Assembly (NCBI GenBank): GCA_001797465.1
Contig: MGPQ01000002.1
Location: 116,539 to 180,538, forward strand
Length of the DNA stretch: 64,000 nt
Direction: 5' to 3'
DNA from: Deltaproteobacteria bacterium GWB2_55_19
Lineage (GTDB): Bacteria > Desulfobacterota > GWC2-55-46
The translations under genes were made by a program, and so were the position numbers. The notes under the pieces are model-generated. The model was not told where the DNA came from, did not search any database, and saw nothing but the letters and a program-made list of their open reading frames with translations. The number at the start of each line of letters is the position of its first letter. Positions within the stretch are counted from its first letter, which is position 1. Shown here piece after piece: positions 1 through 7,287 of this stretch.

Positions 1-26
1 CCTGTCTGTTTCTAAATTGATAATCT

Positions 27-147
27 CCGGCCCCCTCTTTAGAAAAGAGGGGTATTTAACCGCTCGCAATGATAAAAACGCCCCCTCCCCACCTCCCCTT
101 GTAAAAAGGGGAGGAGATTTAAACGCCCCTCCTTGCCAAGGAGGGGC
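27..147. repeat. Cluster of three GC-rich palindromic repeats (family C)
   Basis: Three short perfect or near-perfect palindromes lie in tandem: CCCCTCTTT/AAAGAGGGG-like at about 33-55, CCTCCCC/GGGGAGG at 93-115 and CCCCTCCTT/AAGGAGGGG at 126-146. Related palindromes recur in gaps at 14.9, 16.4-16.6, 17.8-18.1 and 34.3 kb. They sit downstream of ilvA and could act as terminators or mRNA-end hairpins, or be REP-like elements. No gene is seen in bases 1-169. Confidence 0.7.
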
Positions 148-169
148 TTACGGGAGATGATTTCGGGTC

Positions 170-1354
170 TCAGCCAGGCGACGCCCCCTTAATCCTCTTT
201 GCAATCCTCTCCTTGTGCTCCTCGCCTTCTACCTCCAATATCATGTCGAGCCTTATCATGCGGACCGGCACGTCCATCGCGTCCCTCTGGTGCGTTATAT
301 GGAGGATGTTCGCGCGCGTTGCCGCTATCTCTGAAGTGAGCTTTGAGAGAGCGCCGGGGACGTCCTCGACTACGAGCGAGAGCCTCATTATCCTGCCTTC
401 CTTCAGCATACCGGCGCGTATGACCCGGTCGAGCATGGTGACGTCGATGTTGCCCCCGCTCAAAACGAAGACGGCTTTCTTTACGGCGGGTAGCTTCCCT
501 TCCATGGCGGAGGCGATCGTAACCGCGCCAGCGCCCTCAACTATGAGCTTCTTCCTCTCCATGAGGAGCAGGATGGAGGCGGCGATCGACTCCTCGCTGA
601 CCGACACGACACTATCCACATACTTCTGGATAATAGGAAAGGTCCTGACCCCGACCCGCGTTACGGCTATGCCGTCGGCTATCGTAGCCTTTCTCCCGAC
701 TACAACGGGGCGTCCCGCCTTAAGAGACGCCATGCAGGAATCCGATGCCTCTGACTCGACACCGACCACCTTTATATCTTTTTTAATGGACTTTACAGCC
801 GTGGCTATCCCGGAGATGAGCCCGCCCCCGCCTATGGGCGCGACTACGAGGTCCACGTCCGGCAACGCCGCCATTATCTCAAGCCCCACGGTCCCCTGCC
901 CGGCGATGACAAGGTCGTCGTCAAACGGGGGGATGAATACCATCCCCTTTTCCCTGGCGAGCGTTTGCGCCCTCTCGCAGGCCTCGTCGAAAAAGTTGCC
1001 GTAAAAGACGACTTCCGCGCCGTAGCTTTTCGTCGCCGCGAACTTCACAATCGGCGCGCTCTCCGGCATGACGATAAGGGATTTTACGCCAAGGAGGGCG
1101 GATGCCCACGCGACCCCCTGGGCGTGGTTGCCGAGGGAGGCGGTTATGACGCCTCGCGCCTTCTCTTCATCCGTAAGCATGGAAATCCTGTTGTACGCGC
1201 CGCGCACCTTAAAGGAGCCGGTCTTCTGGAGGTTTTCGAGCTTCAAGTGGCACTCGAACCCATATGCCCTCGAGAGCGAGGATGAGTGGATGAGCGGGGT
1301 GTGGGTGATGACCTTTTTGAGCCTCTCTGACGCCTCTCTGATGAGGTCGAGCAT
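170..1354 (-). CDS. ilvA: Threonine ammonia-lyase (threonine dehydratase) with C-terminal ACT domain
   Basis: Pyridoxal-phosphate enzyme that deaminates L-threonine (and serine) to 2-oxobutanoate, the first step toward isoleucine. The 394-residue length fits the short IlvA/TdcB-like class with one ACT domain. The PLP lysine lies in KTGSFKVRGA (about K49), the phosphate-binding glycine loop GGGGLISG is near residue 175, and a regulatory ACT domain fills about residues 322-394. ATG at 1354 is preceded by AGGAGG. The gene is monocistronic as far as the window shows, with two hairpins in its leader. Which isoform it is (biosynthetic or catabolic) cannot be decided here; the single ACT domain favours the short type. 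Confidence 0.93.
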   Translation of the reverse strand: MLDLIREASERLKKVITHTPLIHSSSLSRAYGFECHLKLENLQKTGSFKVRGAYNRISMLTDEEKARGVITASLGNHAQGVAWASALLGVKSLIVMPESAPIVKFAATKSYGAEVVFYGNFFDEACERAQTLAREKGMVFIPPFDDDLVIAGQGTVGLEIMAALPDVDLVVAPIGGGGLISGIATAVKSIKKDIKVVGVESEASDSCMASLKAGRPVVVGRKATIADGIAVTRVGVRTFPIIQKYVDSVVSVSEESIAASILLLMERKKLIVEGAGAVTIASAMEGKLPAVKKAVFVLSGGNIDVTMLDRVIRAGMLKEGRIMRLSLVVEDVPGALSKLTSEIAATRANILHITHQRDAMDVPVRMIRLDMILEVEGEEHKERIAKRIKGASPG

Positions 1355-1362
1355 CGAACCTC

Positions 1363-1416
1363 CTGAAAATATCTAATTTTCAGAAGTAGCCTTTAAATAG
1401 CGCGCAATTTAAAGGC
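1363..1416 (-). promoter_or_regulatory. Double hairpin in the ilvA leader
   Basis: Two palindromes lie directly upstream of the ilvA start. One is 1363-1383 (arms CTGAAAAT and AATTTTCAG); its 3' arm, in the sense of ilvA, abuts the AGGAGG ribosome-binding site. The other has perfect 10-bp arms GCCTTTAAAT (1389-1398) and ATTTAAAGGC (1407-1416) around an 8-base loop. The outer sequences resemble the ends of repeat family B (20.5 and 41.4 kb). A role in ilvA translation or transcription is inferred only. Confidence 0.5.
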
Positions 1417-1544
1417 TGCCTCCGAGAATTGTTATTATTTTAGCGGTACCCTGAAGAGATTATATCAGAAGAGAAAAAGGAGTTGGAAAGGCTTTGATTA
1501 TTTTCCTTATTTGGGAGGGGGAAGGACTCTTCATTGCAAAAAAA

Positions 1545-2282
1545 TTATTTTTTCATCCTCTGCCTCTTCGCCTCGAATAGCGCTATGGCCCCGGCCTGCG
1601 CGGCGTTTAGCGAGCTTATCTTTCCGGCCATCGGTATGGATACGAGGAAATCGCAGGCCTCAAGGACGAGCCTCCTTATCCCCTTGCCCTCGCTCCCGAC
1701 GACTATGGCGAGGTCGCGGTTCAGGTCCGCCCTGTATATCTCCTCGCCTCTGCCGGCCTCAATGCCGGCGACCCAGACGTTCTCAACTTTCAGCCTTTCA
1801 ATAGCCCTCGTTATGTTGACTTCCCTCGCTATGAGCGCGTGCTCGGTAGCCCCTGCGGAGGCCTTGGCCACAACGGGCGTTACTTCCGTCGCCCTGTCCT
1901 TCGGGATGATTATGCCGTGGACCCCTGCCGCGTCCGCGGCCCTTACAAGAGAGCCGAGGTTCTGGGGGTCCTGGATGGAGTCGAGTATAAGGAAGAACGC
2001 CTCCTCACCGGACTTCTTCCAGGCCGCGATCAGGTCTTCCATCTCCCTGTACCTGAAGGCCCCTTTGAGAAAGGCAACAGCGCCCTGGTGTTTGTCCGTT
2101 CCGGAGAGGCGCTTCAACTCGTCCGGCGGCGAGACCTCGACCTTAATGCCCCTTGACCTCGCGGTATTAAGTATCTCGTTTACAGGCTTGTCCGAGCGGG
2201 AAGACGATATGACGACCTTTTCTATCCCCTCGCCGGATGCGAGCGCCTCGATTACCGGGTTTATGCCGTAGATGACCCTCAC
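1545..2282 (-). CDS. rlmB: 23S rRNA (guanosine-2'-O-)-methyltransferase-type SpoU/TrmH protein, RlmB-like
   Basis: SpoU/TrmH-family SAM-dependent 2'-O-ribose methyltransferase, probably acting on 23S rRNA. The product is 245 residues. An N-terminal substrate-binding domain begins with VIYGINPVIEAL, and the SPOUT knot motifs VGSEGKGI (about 195-202) and IPMAGKISSLNAA (about 217-229) mark the SAM site. I chose the GTG at 2282 because it places the conserved YGxNPV at residue 4; the longer frame to 2348 would run into the preceding gene. The TPR lipoprotein stop codon is one base upstream, so the two are coupled. RlmB rather than another SpoU paralogue is the best guess. Confidence 0.85.
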   Translation of the reverse strand: MRVIYGINPVIEALASGEGIEKVVISSSRSDKPVNEILNTARSRGIKVEVSPPDELKRLSGTDKHQGAVAFLKGAFRYREMEDLIAAWKKSGEEAFFLILDSIQDPQNLGSLVRAADAAGVHGIIIPKDRATEVTPVVAKASAGATEHALIAREVNITRAIERLKVENVWVAGIEAGRGEEIYRADLNRDLAIVVGSEGKGIRRLVLEACDFLVSIPMAGKISSLNAAQAGAIALFEAKRQRMKK

Positions 2283-2283
2283 C

Positions 2284-2910
2284 TCAGGGGAGCCCCTTGA
2301 GCCTGTCCTGCATTGACGCATACTTCTCGGCGTCGCCGGCAAGCTCATAGAGCTCGGAGAGGTGCGTGTATATCTCTTTCAGCGGATTGGCCCCCGCGTT
2401 AGAGGCGTCCGCGCGCGAGGCGGCCTTAAGGAGGCTCTCTTCCGCGTCCACGTACTCCTCCTCCCTCGTCTGTATAACGCCTATGGTGTCTAAGTACATG
2501 TAATCGGTATCGGGATCGAGTTCGAGCCCCTTCATCGCGGTATCCTCGGCCCTGCCGTACTCTCCCCTCTCCATGTATATCCAGGCTAGGTTATTGTAGT
2601 AGGCGCCCTTCGAGGGGTTTATCTCTATCGCGTTCAGGAACCCCTCCTCGGCCTCATCCAAGTTGTTCCGCCTGAGATTAAGGTTAGCTATCGCGAACCA
2701 CGCGCTCTCGCGGATGTCCTTTGAATCGGATTCAAGGGCCTTCCGGTATTCCCGGAAGGCGAGGTCATTCTCACCCTTTGACTCGTAGATGGAGGCGAGT
2801 GAGAGCCTCTCAACGTCGGAGAGGAGGAACGAGGGCTTCTCTACCTGAATCGCGCCGCAGGCCGGGAGCAGGAACGCTAAAACTACGGGGAGCGCATACC
2901 GGAGCCTCAT
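2284..2910 (-). CDS. TPR-repeat lipoprotein, partner of the PA2778/PA2779 pair
   Basis: Predicted lipoprotein of 208 residues with tetratricopeptide repeats. With the ATG at 2910 the protein starts MRLRYALPVVLAFLLPAC, a signal peptide with lipobox LPAC (Cys18). Helical TPR units follow, recognisable from A-W-F-A-I-A-N-L, A-Y-Y-N-N-L-A-W and Y-M-Y-L-D-T-I patterns. The start overlaps the PA2778-like stop (ATGA, 2907-2910), which supports 2910 over the upstream ATG at 2964. It probably serves as an envelope scaffold for the peptidase; its substrate is unknown. Confidence 0.8.
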   Translation of the reverse strand: MRLRYALPVVLAFLLPACGAIQVEKPSFLLSDVERLSLASIYESKGENDLAFREYRKALESDSKDIRESAWFAIANLNLRRNNLDEAEEGFLNAIEINPSKGAYYNNLAWIYMERGEYGRAEDTAMKGLELDPDTDYMYLDTIGVIQTREEEYVDAEESLLKAASRADASNAGANPLKEIYTHLSELYELAGDAEKYASMQDRLKGLP

Positions 2911-3503
2911 CTGCGCCCTCCTTTGGACTTTATGAGAAGGGTCGAGTAGCCGGTCTTTGACCATGCCTTTTCAAGCGCTTCGTAGGAATATACCCGCTCC
3001 TTGTCCATCCCCGAGTGCGCGATCACCATCCCTGAAATGTCGCTGTAACCGACGGCCACTATGTAATGGCCGACAGGATAAGACTCGAAGCCGAGGTTCA
3101 GGAAGAGTATGAGCGGAGTTTTTTGGGCTATCTTCTCGCGTAAGTCGTCGAGCCCGCCCTTGTAATAGGCGGCCTCCATCCCCTTGTCTTTCGCGAAAAG
3201 GAGCATGTCAATGGGGAGCGTGCCCTTGAGCCTTGTCTGGTAGACCTCTATGATGGCCTCATCTATATCAGTGGCGCCCGTGGCGCCCCAGTACGCGACA
3301 AGGGACGCGAGAGAGGCCGGCCCGCACATGTACTCGTCCTGCGGATAGAAAGGGACATCCCTGATAAACGAGCCTTTGCCGGGGTTCGCCTCTATCTCAT
3401 CGATTATATGCCTTGTCTCTATCAGTATCCCGCCGCAGCCCGGGAGGATGAAAAGAAGGAGGGCGAGGGCCAGCAGGGCCGCTCTTGAACCTGGTTTTTT
3501 CAT
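2907..3503 (-). CDS. PA2778-family lipoprotein with C39-like cysteine peptidase domain
   Basis: Envelope-anchored protein of 198 residues related to the bacteriocin-leader (C39) peptidases. A signal peptide ends in the lipobox LPGC (Cys23). The catalytic motif QDEYMCGPASL puts the cysteine at about residue 60, and the histidine lies in VGHYIVAVGY. A downstream aspartate candidate sits in the following HSGM/D stretch. PA2778-type peptidases are found next to PA2779-type membrane proteins, as here. The physiological substrate is not known; a protein-processing or sorting role is inference. It lies between the PA2779-like gene (57-bp gap) and the TPR lipoprotein (4-bp overlap). Confidence 0.85.
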   Translation of the reverse strand: MKKPGSRAALLALALLLFILPGCGGILIETRHIIDEIEANPGKGSFIRDVPFYPQDEYMCGPASLASLVAYWGATGATDIDEAIIEVYQTRLKGTLPIDMLLFAKDKGMEAAYYKGGLDDLREKIAQKTPLILFLNLGFESYPVGHYIVAVGYSDISGMVIAHSGMDKERVYSYEALEKAWSKTGYSTLLIKSKGGRR

Positions 3504-3560
3504 GCGAGTGCTTCCTGTTGCCGCGCGCCCCCGGAAGGGGGCGCGCTATATTCAAAACAT

Positions 3561-3956
3561 TCATCTTATGATGATCTTGCGGTCTGAGAGCTTCATTATC
3601 ACCATCACGAGTATCACGATGACGAGGAGCGCGATGACTACGCCGAGTCCGTCGCCGCCGGGATACAGGCCGTCAAGCTGGGAGGCGAACTGGTGCAGTT
3701 CGTCGTCTGTGAGCCTCTCAATCCTTGGCATTATCTCGGCTGAGGGGAGTCCCGTTGCCTCAAGCTTGTCGGCGACGAGCCTCGACTCAAGGACCCTCTG
3801 GACCTTCGCCATGTCAACGGCGCGGCCGGACGCCGCGACGGCCTCCGGGCCTGCCACGTAAGCCATCGATTTGGCCGGGATAGCGCCTATCACAAACATG
3901 CTGAAAGCGACGACAAGCGCGATTTGCCTGAAATACAGCCTTTTGAAAAGCCTCAT
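3561..3956 (-). CDS. PA2779-family small membrane protein
   Basis: Small protein of 131 residues with an N-terminal hydrophobic segment (about 8-30) and a C-terminal hydrophobic segment (about 105-124) ending in a short basic tail, matching the PA2779 layout. The middle contains the family-like stretch ...RVLESRLVADKLEATG. The ATG at 3956 is chosen over 3983 because GGGGGTG precedes it at good spacing. It is first gene of the operon PA2779-PA2778-TPR-rlmB. The C-terminal segment with basic end resembles sorting-signal architecture, and with the adjacent peptidase this suggests processing, but that is a hypothesis. Confidence 0.8.
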   Translation of the reverse strand: MRLFKRLYFRQIALVVAFSMFVIGAIPAKSMAYVAGPEAVAASGRAVDMAKVQRVLESRLVADKLEATGLPSAEIMPRIERLTDDELHQFASQLDGLYPGGDGLGVVIALLVIVILVMVIMKLSDRKIIIR

Positions 3957-4012
3957 ATTAACACCCCCATTGGATTTTCGCATGTATTCGGATAATATCA
4001 GCAGGCATATTG

Positions 4013-4041
4013 TTTATAGACCAAAAAAGAGGCTCTGTCAA
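4013..4041 (-). promoter_or_regulatory. Near-consensus sigma70-type promoter for the PA2779 operon
   Basis: On the minus strand TTGACA (plus 4036-4041) and TATAAA (plus 4013-4018) are separated by exactly 17 bases. Transcription would start near 4006, giving a leader of about 50 bases before the PA2779-like ATG at 3956. Confidence 0.7.
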
Positions 4042-4047
4042 CATCCC

Positions 4048-4076
4048 TTGCAAAAGCACAAGGACTGTGCTATTTT
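4048..4076 (+). promoter_or_regulatory. Candidate promoter of the DUF507 operon, possibly leaderless
   Basis: TTGCAA (4048-4053), 17-base spacer, TATTTT (4071-4076). The first DUF507 ATG is at 4083, so a start site about 7 bases after the -10 falls on or next to the start codon. No strong Shine-Dalgarno is present (only CAGG touching the ATG). It overlaps back to back with the stronger divergent promoter. Confidence 0.4.
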
Positions 4077-4082
4077 CGCAGG

Positions 4083-4358
4083 ATGAAACTCTCAAAAGAA
4101 CAGGTGGAAAAGGTCTCTGCCCTTATAATCGACAAACTCAAGGGGAAGGACCTCATCGTCTTCAAGGCCGCGGAGCCAAAGGTGCTCGAGCGCGTCAACG
4201 AGGTAATACTCGCGGACCTCCGGGCAGAAGACATCCTGGACAAAGAGGTCGAGGAAATACTCAAGTCCCATTCCGTAGAGGGGCAGAAGATCGACTACAG
4301 AAAGATGTTCAACATGGTAAAGGGCAAGCTCGCCAGAGAAAGGGGGCTCACCCTTTGA
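4083..4358 (+). CDS. DUF507 family protein, first copy
   Basis: Small soluble protein of 91 residues, helical and highly charged, beginning MKLSKEQVEKVSALIIDKL. This matches DUF507, a family of unknown function common in Deltaproteobacteria, Aquificae and Nitrospirae. It ends with the conserved-looking KIDYRKMFNMVKGKLARERG. The second DUF507 gene starts inside its stop codon, so the two are translationally coupled and probably form a complex. No enzymatic motif is visible. Confidence 0.85.
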   Translation: MKLSKEQVEKVSALIIDKLKGKDLIVFKAAEPKVLERVNEVILADLRAEDILDKEVEEILKSHSVEGQKIDYRKMFNMVKGKLARERGLTL

Positions 4359-4639
4359 GGCTCTCCGACGACAGGATCTCGCACATCGCCCACCTCGTCT
4401 TCGACGGCGTCTGGAAGGACGACCTCGTTGACTTCAAGAACGAGGAAAAGGCCCTCATCGAGATAAAAAGGGCGATAGCCGACTACTTGAAGGTTGAGGA
4501 CGAGGCCGACACCATAGCCAGAGATAAGATACGGTCGCTTTCAAGGGACGTCCCCGAAGGGTCCCGCGAGTGGGAGATCCTCTACAAGAAGTACTTCGAG
4601 GAGGAGGCGTCGAAAAAAGGGTTCTTCTCCAGGGGCTGA
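4355..4639 (+). CDS. DUF507 family protein, second copy (TTG start)
   Basis: 94-residue paralogue of the preceding gene: MRLSDDRISHIAHLVFDGV at the start parallels MKLSKEQVEKVSALIIDKL, and both end in a helical charged tail. TTG at 4355 overlaps the first gene's TGA (4356-4358), a typical coupled junction; a longer reading frame exists upstream but is antisense-like and lacks family similarity. The C-terminus EEASKKGFFSRG differs from copy 1. Function is unknown. The tandem arrangement suggests a heterodimer. Confidence 0.8.
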   Translation: MRLSDDRISHIAHLVFDGVWKDDLVDFKNEEKALIEIKRAIADYLKVEDEADTIARDKIRSLSRDVPEGSREWEILYKKYFEEEASKKGFFSRG

Positions 4640-4705
4640 GGACGTCGCCCCGCAAAACCCCGCCATCCCAGCGTTCATCCGTTCGCACCCCCCGGAGCTC
4701 TCCGA

Positions 4706-5305
4706 ATGAACTACATCCTCTTGATCCCGCCGATAAGCGGCGCCATTATCGGGTGGATAACAAACTACGTCGCGATAAAGCTCCTCTTCAGGCCCCACAG
4801 GCCGGTCCATATCCTGGGCCTGAAAATCCAGGGCGTGATACCGAAGCGCCGGAAAGAAATAGCCCGCTCCATAGCAAGGGCCATTGAAAAAGACCTCCTG
4901 TCGTCCGAAGACCTCGCCAACGCCCTTGGCGGCCTCGACTGGGAAAAGGAGATCGAGAAGGTCGTCGAGGAGGCCGTAGAACACAAGTTCTCGGGCCGCG
5001 TCCACAGGCTCCCTGTCGTAAGCCTGCTCTCAGACAACATCAAATCCCAGATAAAATTCATCATCACAAAAGAGATACTCCGGCAGGTCGACAGGAACAA
5101 AGGCGCCTTTGCCTCGAAGCTCAAGGACCGCGTCGATATAAAGGAGATGCTCGTCTCCAGGATAGACAAGCTCGACCTCAAAAGGTTCGAGGGGCTCCTA
5201 ACCGAGTTCATAGCGCGGGAGTTGAAACACCTTGAGATACTCGGCGGCGTCATGGGTTTTCTTATCGGCGTTGCTCAATCGGCCTTCACATACTTTTTAG
5301 GATAA
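4706..5305 (+). CDS. DUF445 family membrane protein
   Basis: 199-residue protein matching the N-terminal part of DUF445 (YheB-like) membrane proteins. A first transmembrane segment at about 3-27 (IPPISGAIIGWITNYVAIKL) is followed by the family hallmark FRP and IPKRRKEIA. A central helical stretch separates it from a C-terminal hydrophobic segment (about 177-198). The protein is shorter than many members (about 380-420) but of the compact form. It lies two bases upstream of thiD. Role unknown; the link to thiamine is positional only. Confidence 0.8.
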   Translation: MNYILLIPPISGAIIGWITNYVAIKLLFRPHRPVHILGLKIQGVIPKRRKEIARSIARAIEKDLLSSEDLANALGGLDWEKEIEKVVEEAVEHKFSGRVHRLPVVSLLSDNIKSQIKFIITKEILRQVDRNKGAFASKLKDRVDIKEMLVSRIDKLDLKRFEGLLTEFIARELKHLEILGGVMGFLIGVAQSAFTYFLG

Positions 5306-5306
5306 T

Positions 5307-6041
5307 ATGAGGACAGCCCTGACCATAGCGGGTGCCGACCCCTCGGGCGGGGCGGGGATTCAGGCGGACCTCAAGGTCTTCGAGGCCTTCGGGATAAAAG
5401 GCCTTTCCGCCATAACCGCGCTTACCGCGCAGGACGGGCACGCCGTACACGCGGTCCTGCCGGTCCCGCCCGAATTCCTGCTGAGGGAGATTACCGTACT
5501 CCTCAAAAAATACCGGGTGGACGCGGTAAAGGTAGGGATGCTCGGGACAGGCGAGAACGCCATTGCGCTCGCCGGGCTCTTCAAAAAAACGGGGCTGAAG
5601 AACATCGTCCTCGACACAGTCCTCGCCTCTACGGGCGGGAGGCCTTTGATAGATGAGGGCGGCGCGGGCGCCGTTAAAAAGCTCCTGAAATACGCGTGCA
5701 TCGTCACGCCAAACCTCCGAGAGGCGTCAATCCTGACCGGCATGGATATCGGTGATTTACAATCGATGGAGGAGGCCGCGCGCTCGATACACTCACTCGG
5801 CGCTCGCTCGGTGCTCGTTAAGGGCGGGCACCTCGCCGGGAATCCGGTAGACGTCCTCTTTGACGGGAAACGGTTCGATTACTTCAAGGGGAGACGCCTC
5901 AAGGGAAATACGGAGCGGTTCCACGGCACCGGGTGCATCCTGTCAGCGGGGATAGCCGCGAGCCTCGCGAAAGGCAGGGGCGTAAAAAAGGCGGTGGAAG
6001 AGGCGCGCGAGCGGCTTGCGTCAATACTCAAGAAACGTTAA
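5307..6041 (+). CDS. thiD: Hydroxymethylpyrimidine/phosphomethylpyrimidine kinase
   Basis: Cytosolic kinase that phosphorylates HMP and HMP-phosphate to HMP-PP for thiamine synthesis; ribokinase superfamily. The 244-residue protein starts TIAGADPSGGAGIQADLK, the substrate-binding signature, and has KVGML at about 75-80, TPN at about 131-133, VLVKGGH near 170 and the anion-hole/catalytic motif FHGTGCILSAGIAA near residues 205-218. No fused ThiE domain. The upstream DUF445 stop is one base away, so expression is coupled. No TPP riboswitch is visible. Confidence 0.95.
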   Translation: MRTALTIAGADPSGGAGIQADLKVFEAFGIKGLSAITALTAQDGHAVHAVLPVPPEFLLREITVLLKKYRVDAVKVGMLGTGENAIALAGLFKKTGLKNIVLDTVLASTGGRPLIDEGGAGAVKKLLKYACIVTPNLREASILTGMDIGDLQSMEEAARSIHSLGARSVLVKGGHLAGNPVDVLFDGKRFDYFKGRRLKGNTERFHGTGCILSAGIAASLAKGRGVKKAVEEARERLASILKKR

Positions 6042-6070
6042 ACACGCTGAAAAGCAACCCTTAAAACGCT

Positions 6071-6307
6071 TTTGTTTGTTTTTCAAAACTCCCGGGCATA
6101 GGTGAGCGAAGCATAAGGGAGGAGGAGACTCGCGAGCCGGGGGAGATTAGACGCGAAGCGCTCTAAGGGGCGAGCGAGTGGGCGGGGCAGGGAGAAAGCG
6201 AGCGAACCCTATGCCCAAAAGCGCGCGGGGCGCGCAAAAGAGCCTTGGGTAGAAGATTTAATTTGTCCGATTACGAATCAATGGGTTCTGGTTTCAAACC
6301 TGAACCC
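6071..6307 (+). repeat. Interspersed repeat family A, copy A1
   Basis: About 237 bp between thiD and radC, near-identical (inverted) to copies A2 (16.6 kb) and A3 (34.4 kb). In order: TTTTGTTTGTTTTTCAAAA; arm GGGCATAGG (6094-6102); a GAGCGAGC-rich middle; arm CCTATGCCC (6208-6216); a small hairpin GCGCGC/GCGCGC (6221-6235); a constant tract GTCCGATTACGAATCA; and a terminal palindrome GGGTTC...GAACCC (6283-6307). No open reading frame is conserved among copies. A GC-rich family C palindrome follows at about 6320-6340 (CCCCCTTTA/GGAAAGGGGG). No gene is seen in 6042-6384. Confidence 0.8.
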
Positions 6308-6384
6308 GAAAAGAAGCTCCTCAATCCCCCTTTAGGAAAGGGGGAGGAAAGCCGTGTCCAAGCCGCCCTACAGGTGGCAGAGGC

Positions 6385-7149
6385 TTAAGAAGCCCCTTTT
6401 ATCCACCCCAGCTCCCTCGCGCTCAAGTTCCCGCCCTTACCCCTTATAAGGTAGTCGTGGACGATTATGTCGATGGAGGACGCCGCTCTCTCAAGCCCTT
6501 GCGCGAGCGTCCTCTCCTTGACAGACGCCTTTGCCGCGGCCTCAGGCGTGTTATGTACAAATATGATGGAGCGGGCGTTGTGCTTAAAGGCCTTCTCGAT
6601 GATGCTCCGTGGAGAGATGGAGGCGTAGTCCCCCGCTTCCTCAGAGGCCATGACGTTTCCGCGCCTTTCCGCGGGACAAGCGGCCCGCCCGCCCCCTTTC
6701 GCCCCTATCGCACCCTCGAATATCGTCTCCACCCCGAGTATCTCGTTCTTCGAGCTCAAATAAAGGGCGTAGAGCGCCTCCTGGGCCGGACCGCAGGCGC
6801 GGTCTATGAAGTCGATCGCGTCCTTTGCCGAGCGGACCGGGTTTTTGCCTGTCATCCTTTCAAGGAGGTACGCGCCGGAGACTTCTTTTAACAGCATCAA
6901 GAGGACGGCCGAGTGGACTCCGACACCAGGGACGGAGGCGAGTTCGTCCATGCCGGCGTCGAAGACCCCCCGGAGCCCCTTGAACCTTTTGATGAGCTCC
7001 TTTGCGACGGGTTTGACGTCCCTGCGGGGTATGGCGAACGTGAGCAGGAGCTCAAGCGCCTCGTAGTCGTGAAACCCGCCTAACGAGGCCTTCAGGTACT
7101 TCTCCCTGATCCTGTTCCTGTGTCCGGCCTTCGAGGATGCTGTCGTCAT
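6385..7149 (-). CDS. RadC-like JAB/MPN protein with altered metal site
   Basis: RadC (UPF0758) family protein, 254 residues. It has an N-terminal helix-hairpin-helix-like region (about 20-75, containing LASVPGVG) and a C-terminal JAB/MPN domain. RadC proteins normally carry HxHPSG...S...D as metal-binding motif. Here the corresponding place reads HNTPEAAAKAS (H199-N200-T201, Ser209), so the second histidine and the SG pair are missing. An insert of about 20 glycine/arginine/alanine-rich residues precedes it (around GAKGGGRAACPAER). ATG at 7149 is preferred; a GTG at 7191 would add 14 residues read from repeat DNA. Peptidase activity is doubtful. Function of RadC itself is unsettled. Confidence 0.8.
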   Translation of the reverse strand: MTTASSKAGHRNRIREKYLKASLGGFHDYEALELLLTFAIPRRDVKPVAKELIKRFKGLRGVFDAGMDELASVPGVGVHSAVLLMLLKEVSGAYLLERMTGKNPVRSAKDAIDFIDRACGPAQEALYALYLSSKNEILGVETIFEGAIGAKGGGRAACPAERRGNVMASEEAGDYASISPRSIIEKAFKHNARSIIFVHNTPEAAAKASVKERTLAQGLERAASSIDIIVHDYLIRGKGGNLSARELGWIKGAS

Positions 7150-7185
7150 GTTGAGGCGCCCGGTCGTATAGGGAAATCTTCGCTT

Positions 7186-7276
7186 TGTCACTCCCGCAAT
7201 ACTTAAGCGGGAATCCAGAGTCTTTTAGCAAACTTAATACAAACATGGATTCCCGATAAAAAGCATCGGGAATGAC
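7186..7276. repeat. Inverted CTCCCGC/GGGAAT repeat (family D)
   Basis: Two inverted modules, CACTCCCGCAATACTTAAGC-GGGAATCCAG and GGATTCCCGATAAAAAGCA-TCGGGAATGACA, flank about 30 bases. Single modules recur at 16434-16470 (CATTCCCGAGG...GGAAATCCAG) and 17818-17852 (GGATTTCCCG...GCGGGAATGAC). REP-like palindromic units, also widespread in other GC-rich proteobacteria. They lie between radC and the slipin gene and may act as an mRNA 3' end hairpin. Confidence 0.6.
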
Positions 7277-7287
7277 AAATATGAATC

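Noticed and set aside
213-1004. Long plus-strand open frame over ilvA
   Set aside because: It lies wholly antisense to a well-conserved enzyme; high GC makes long shadow frames common here.
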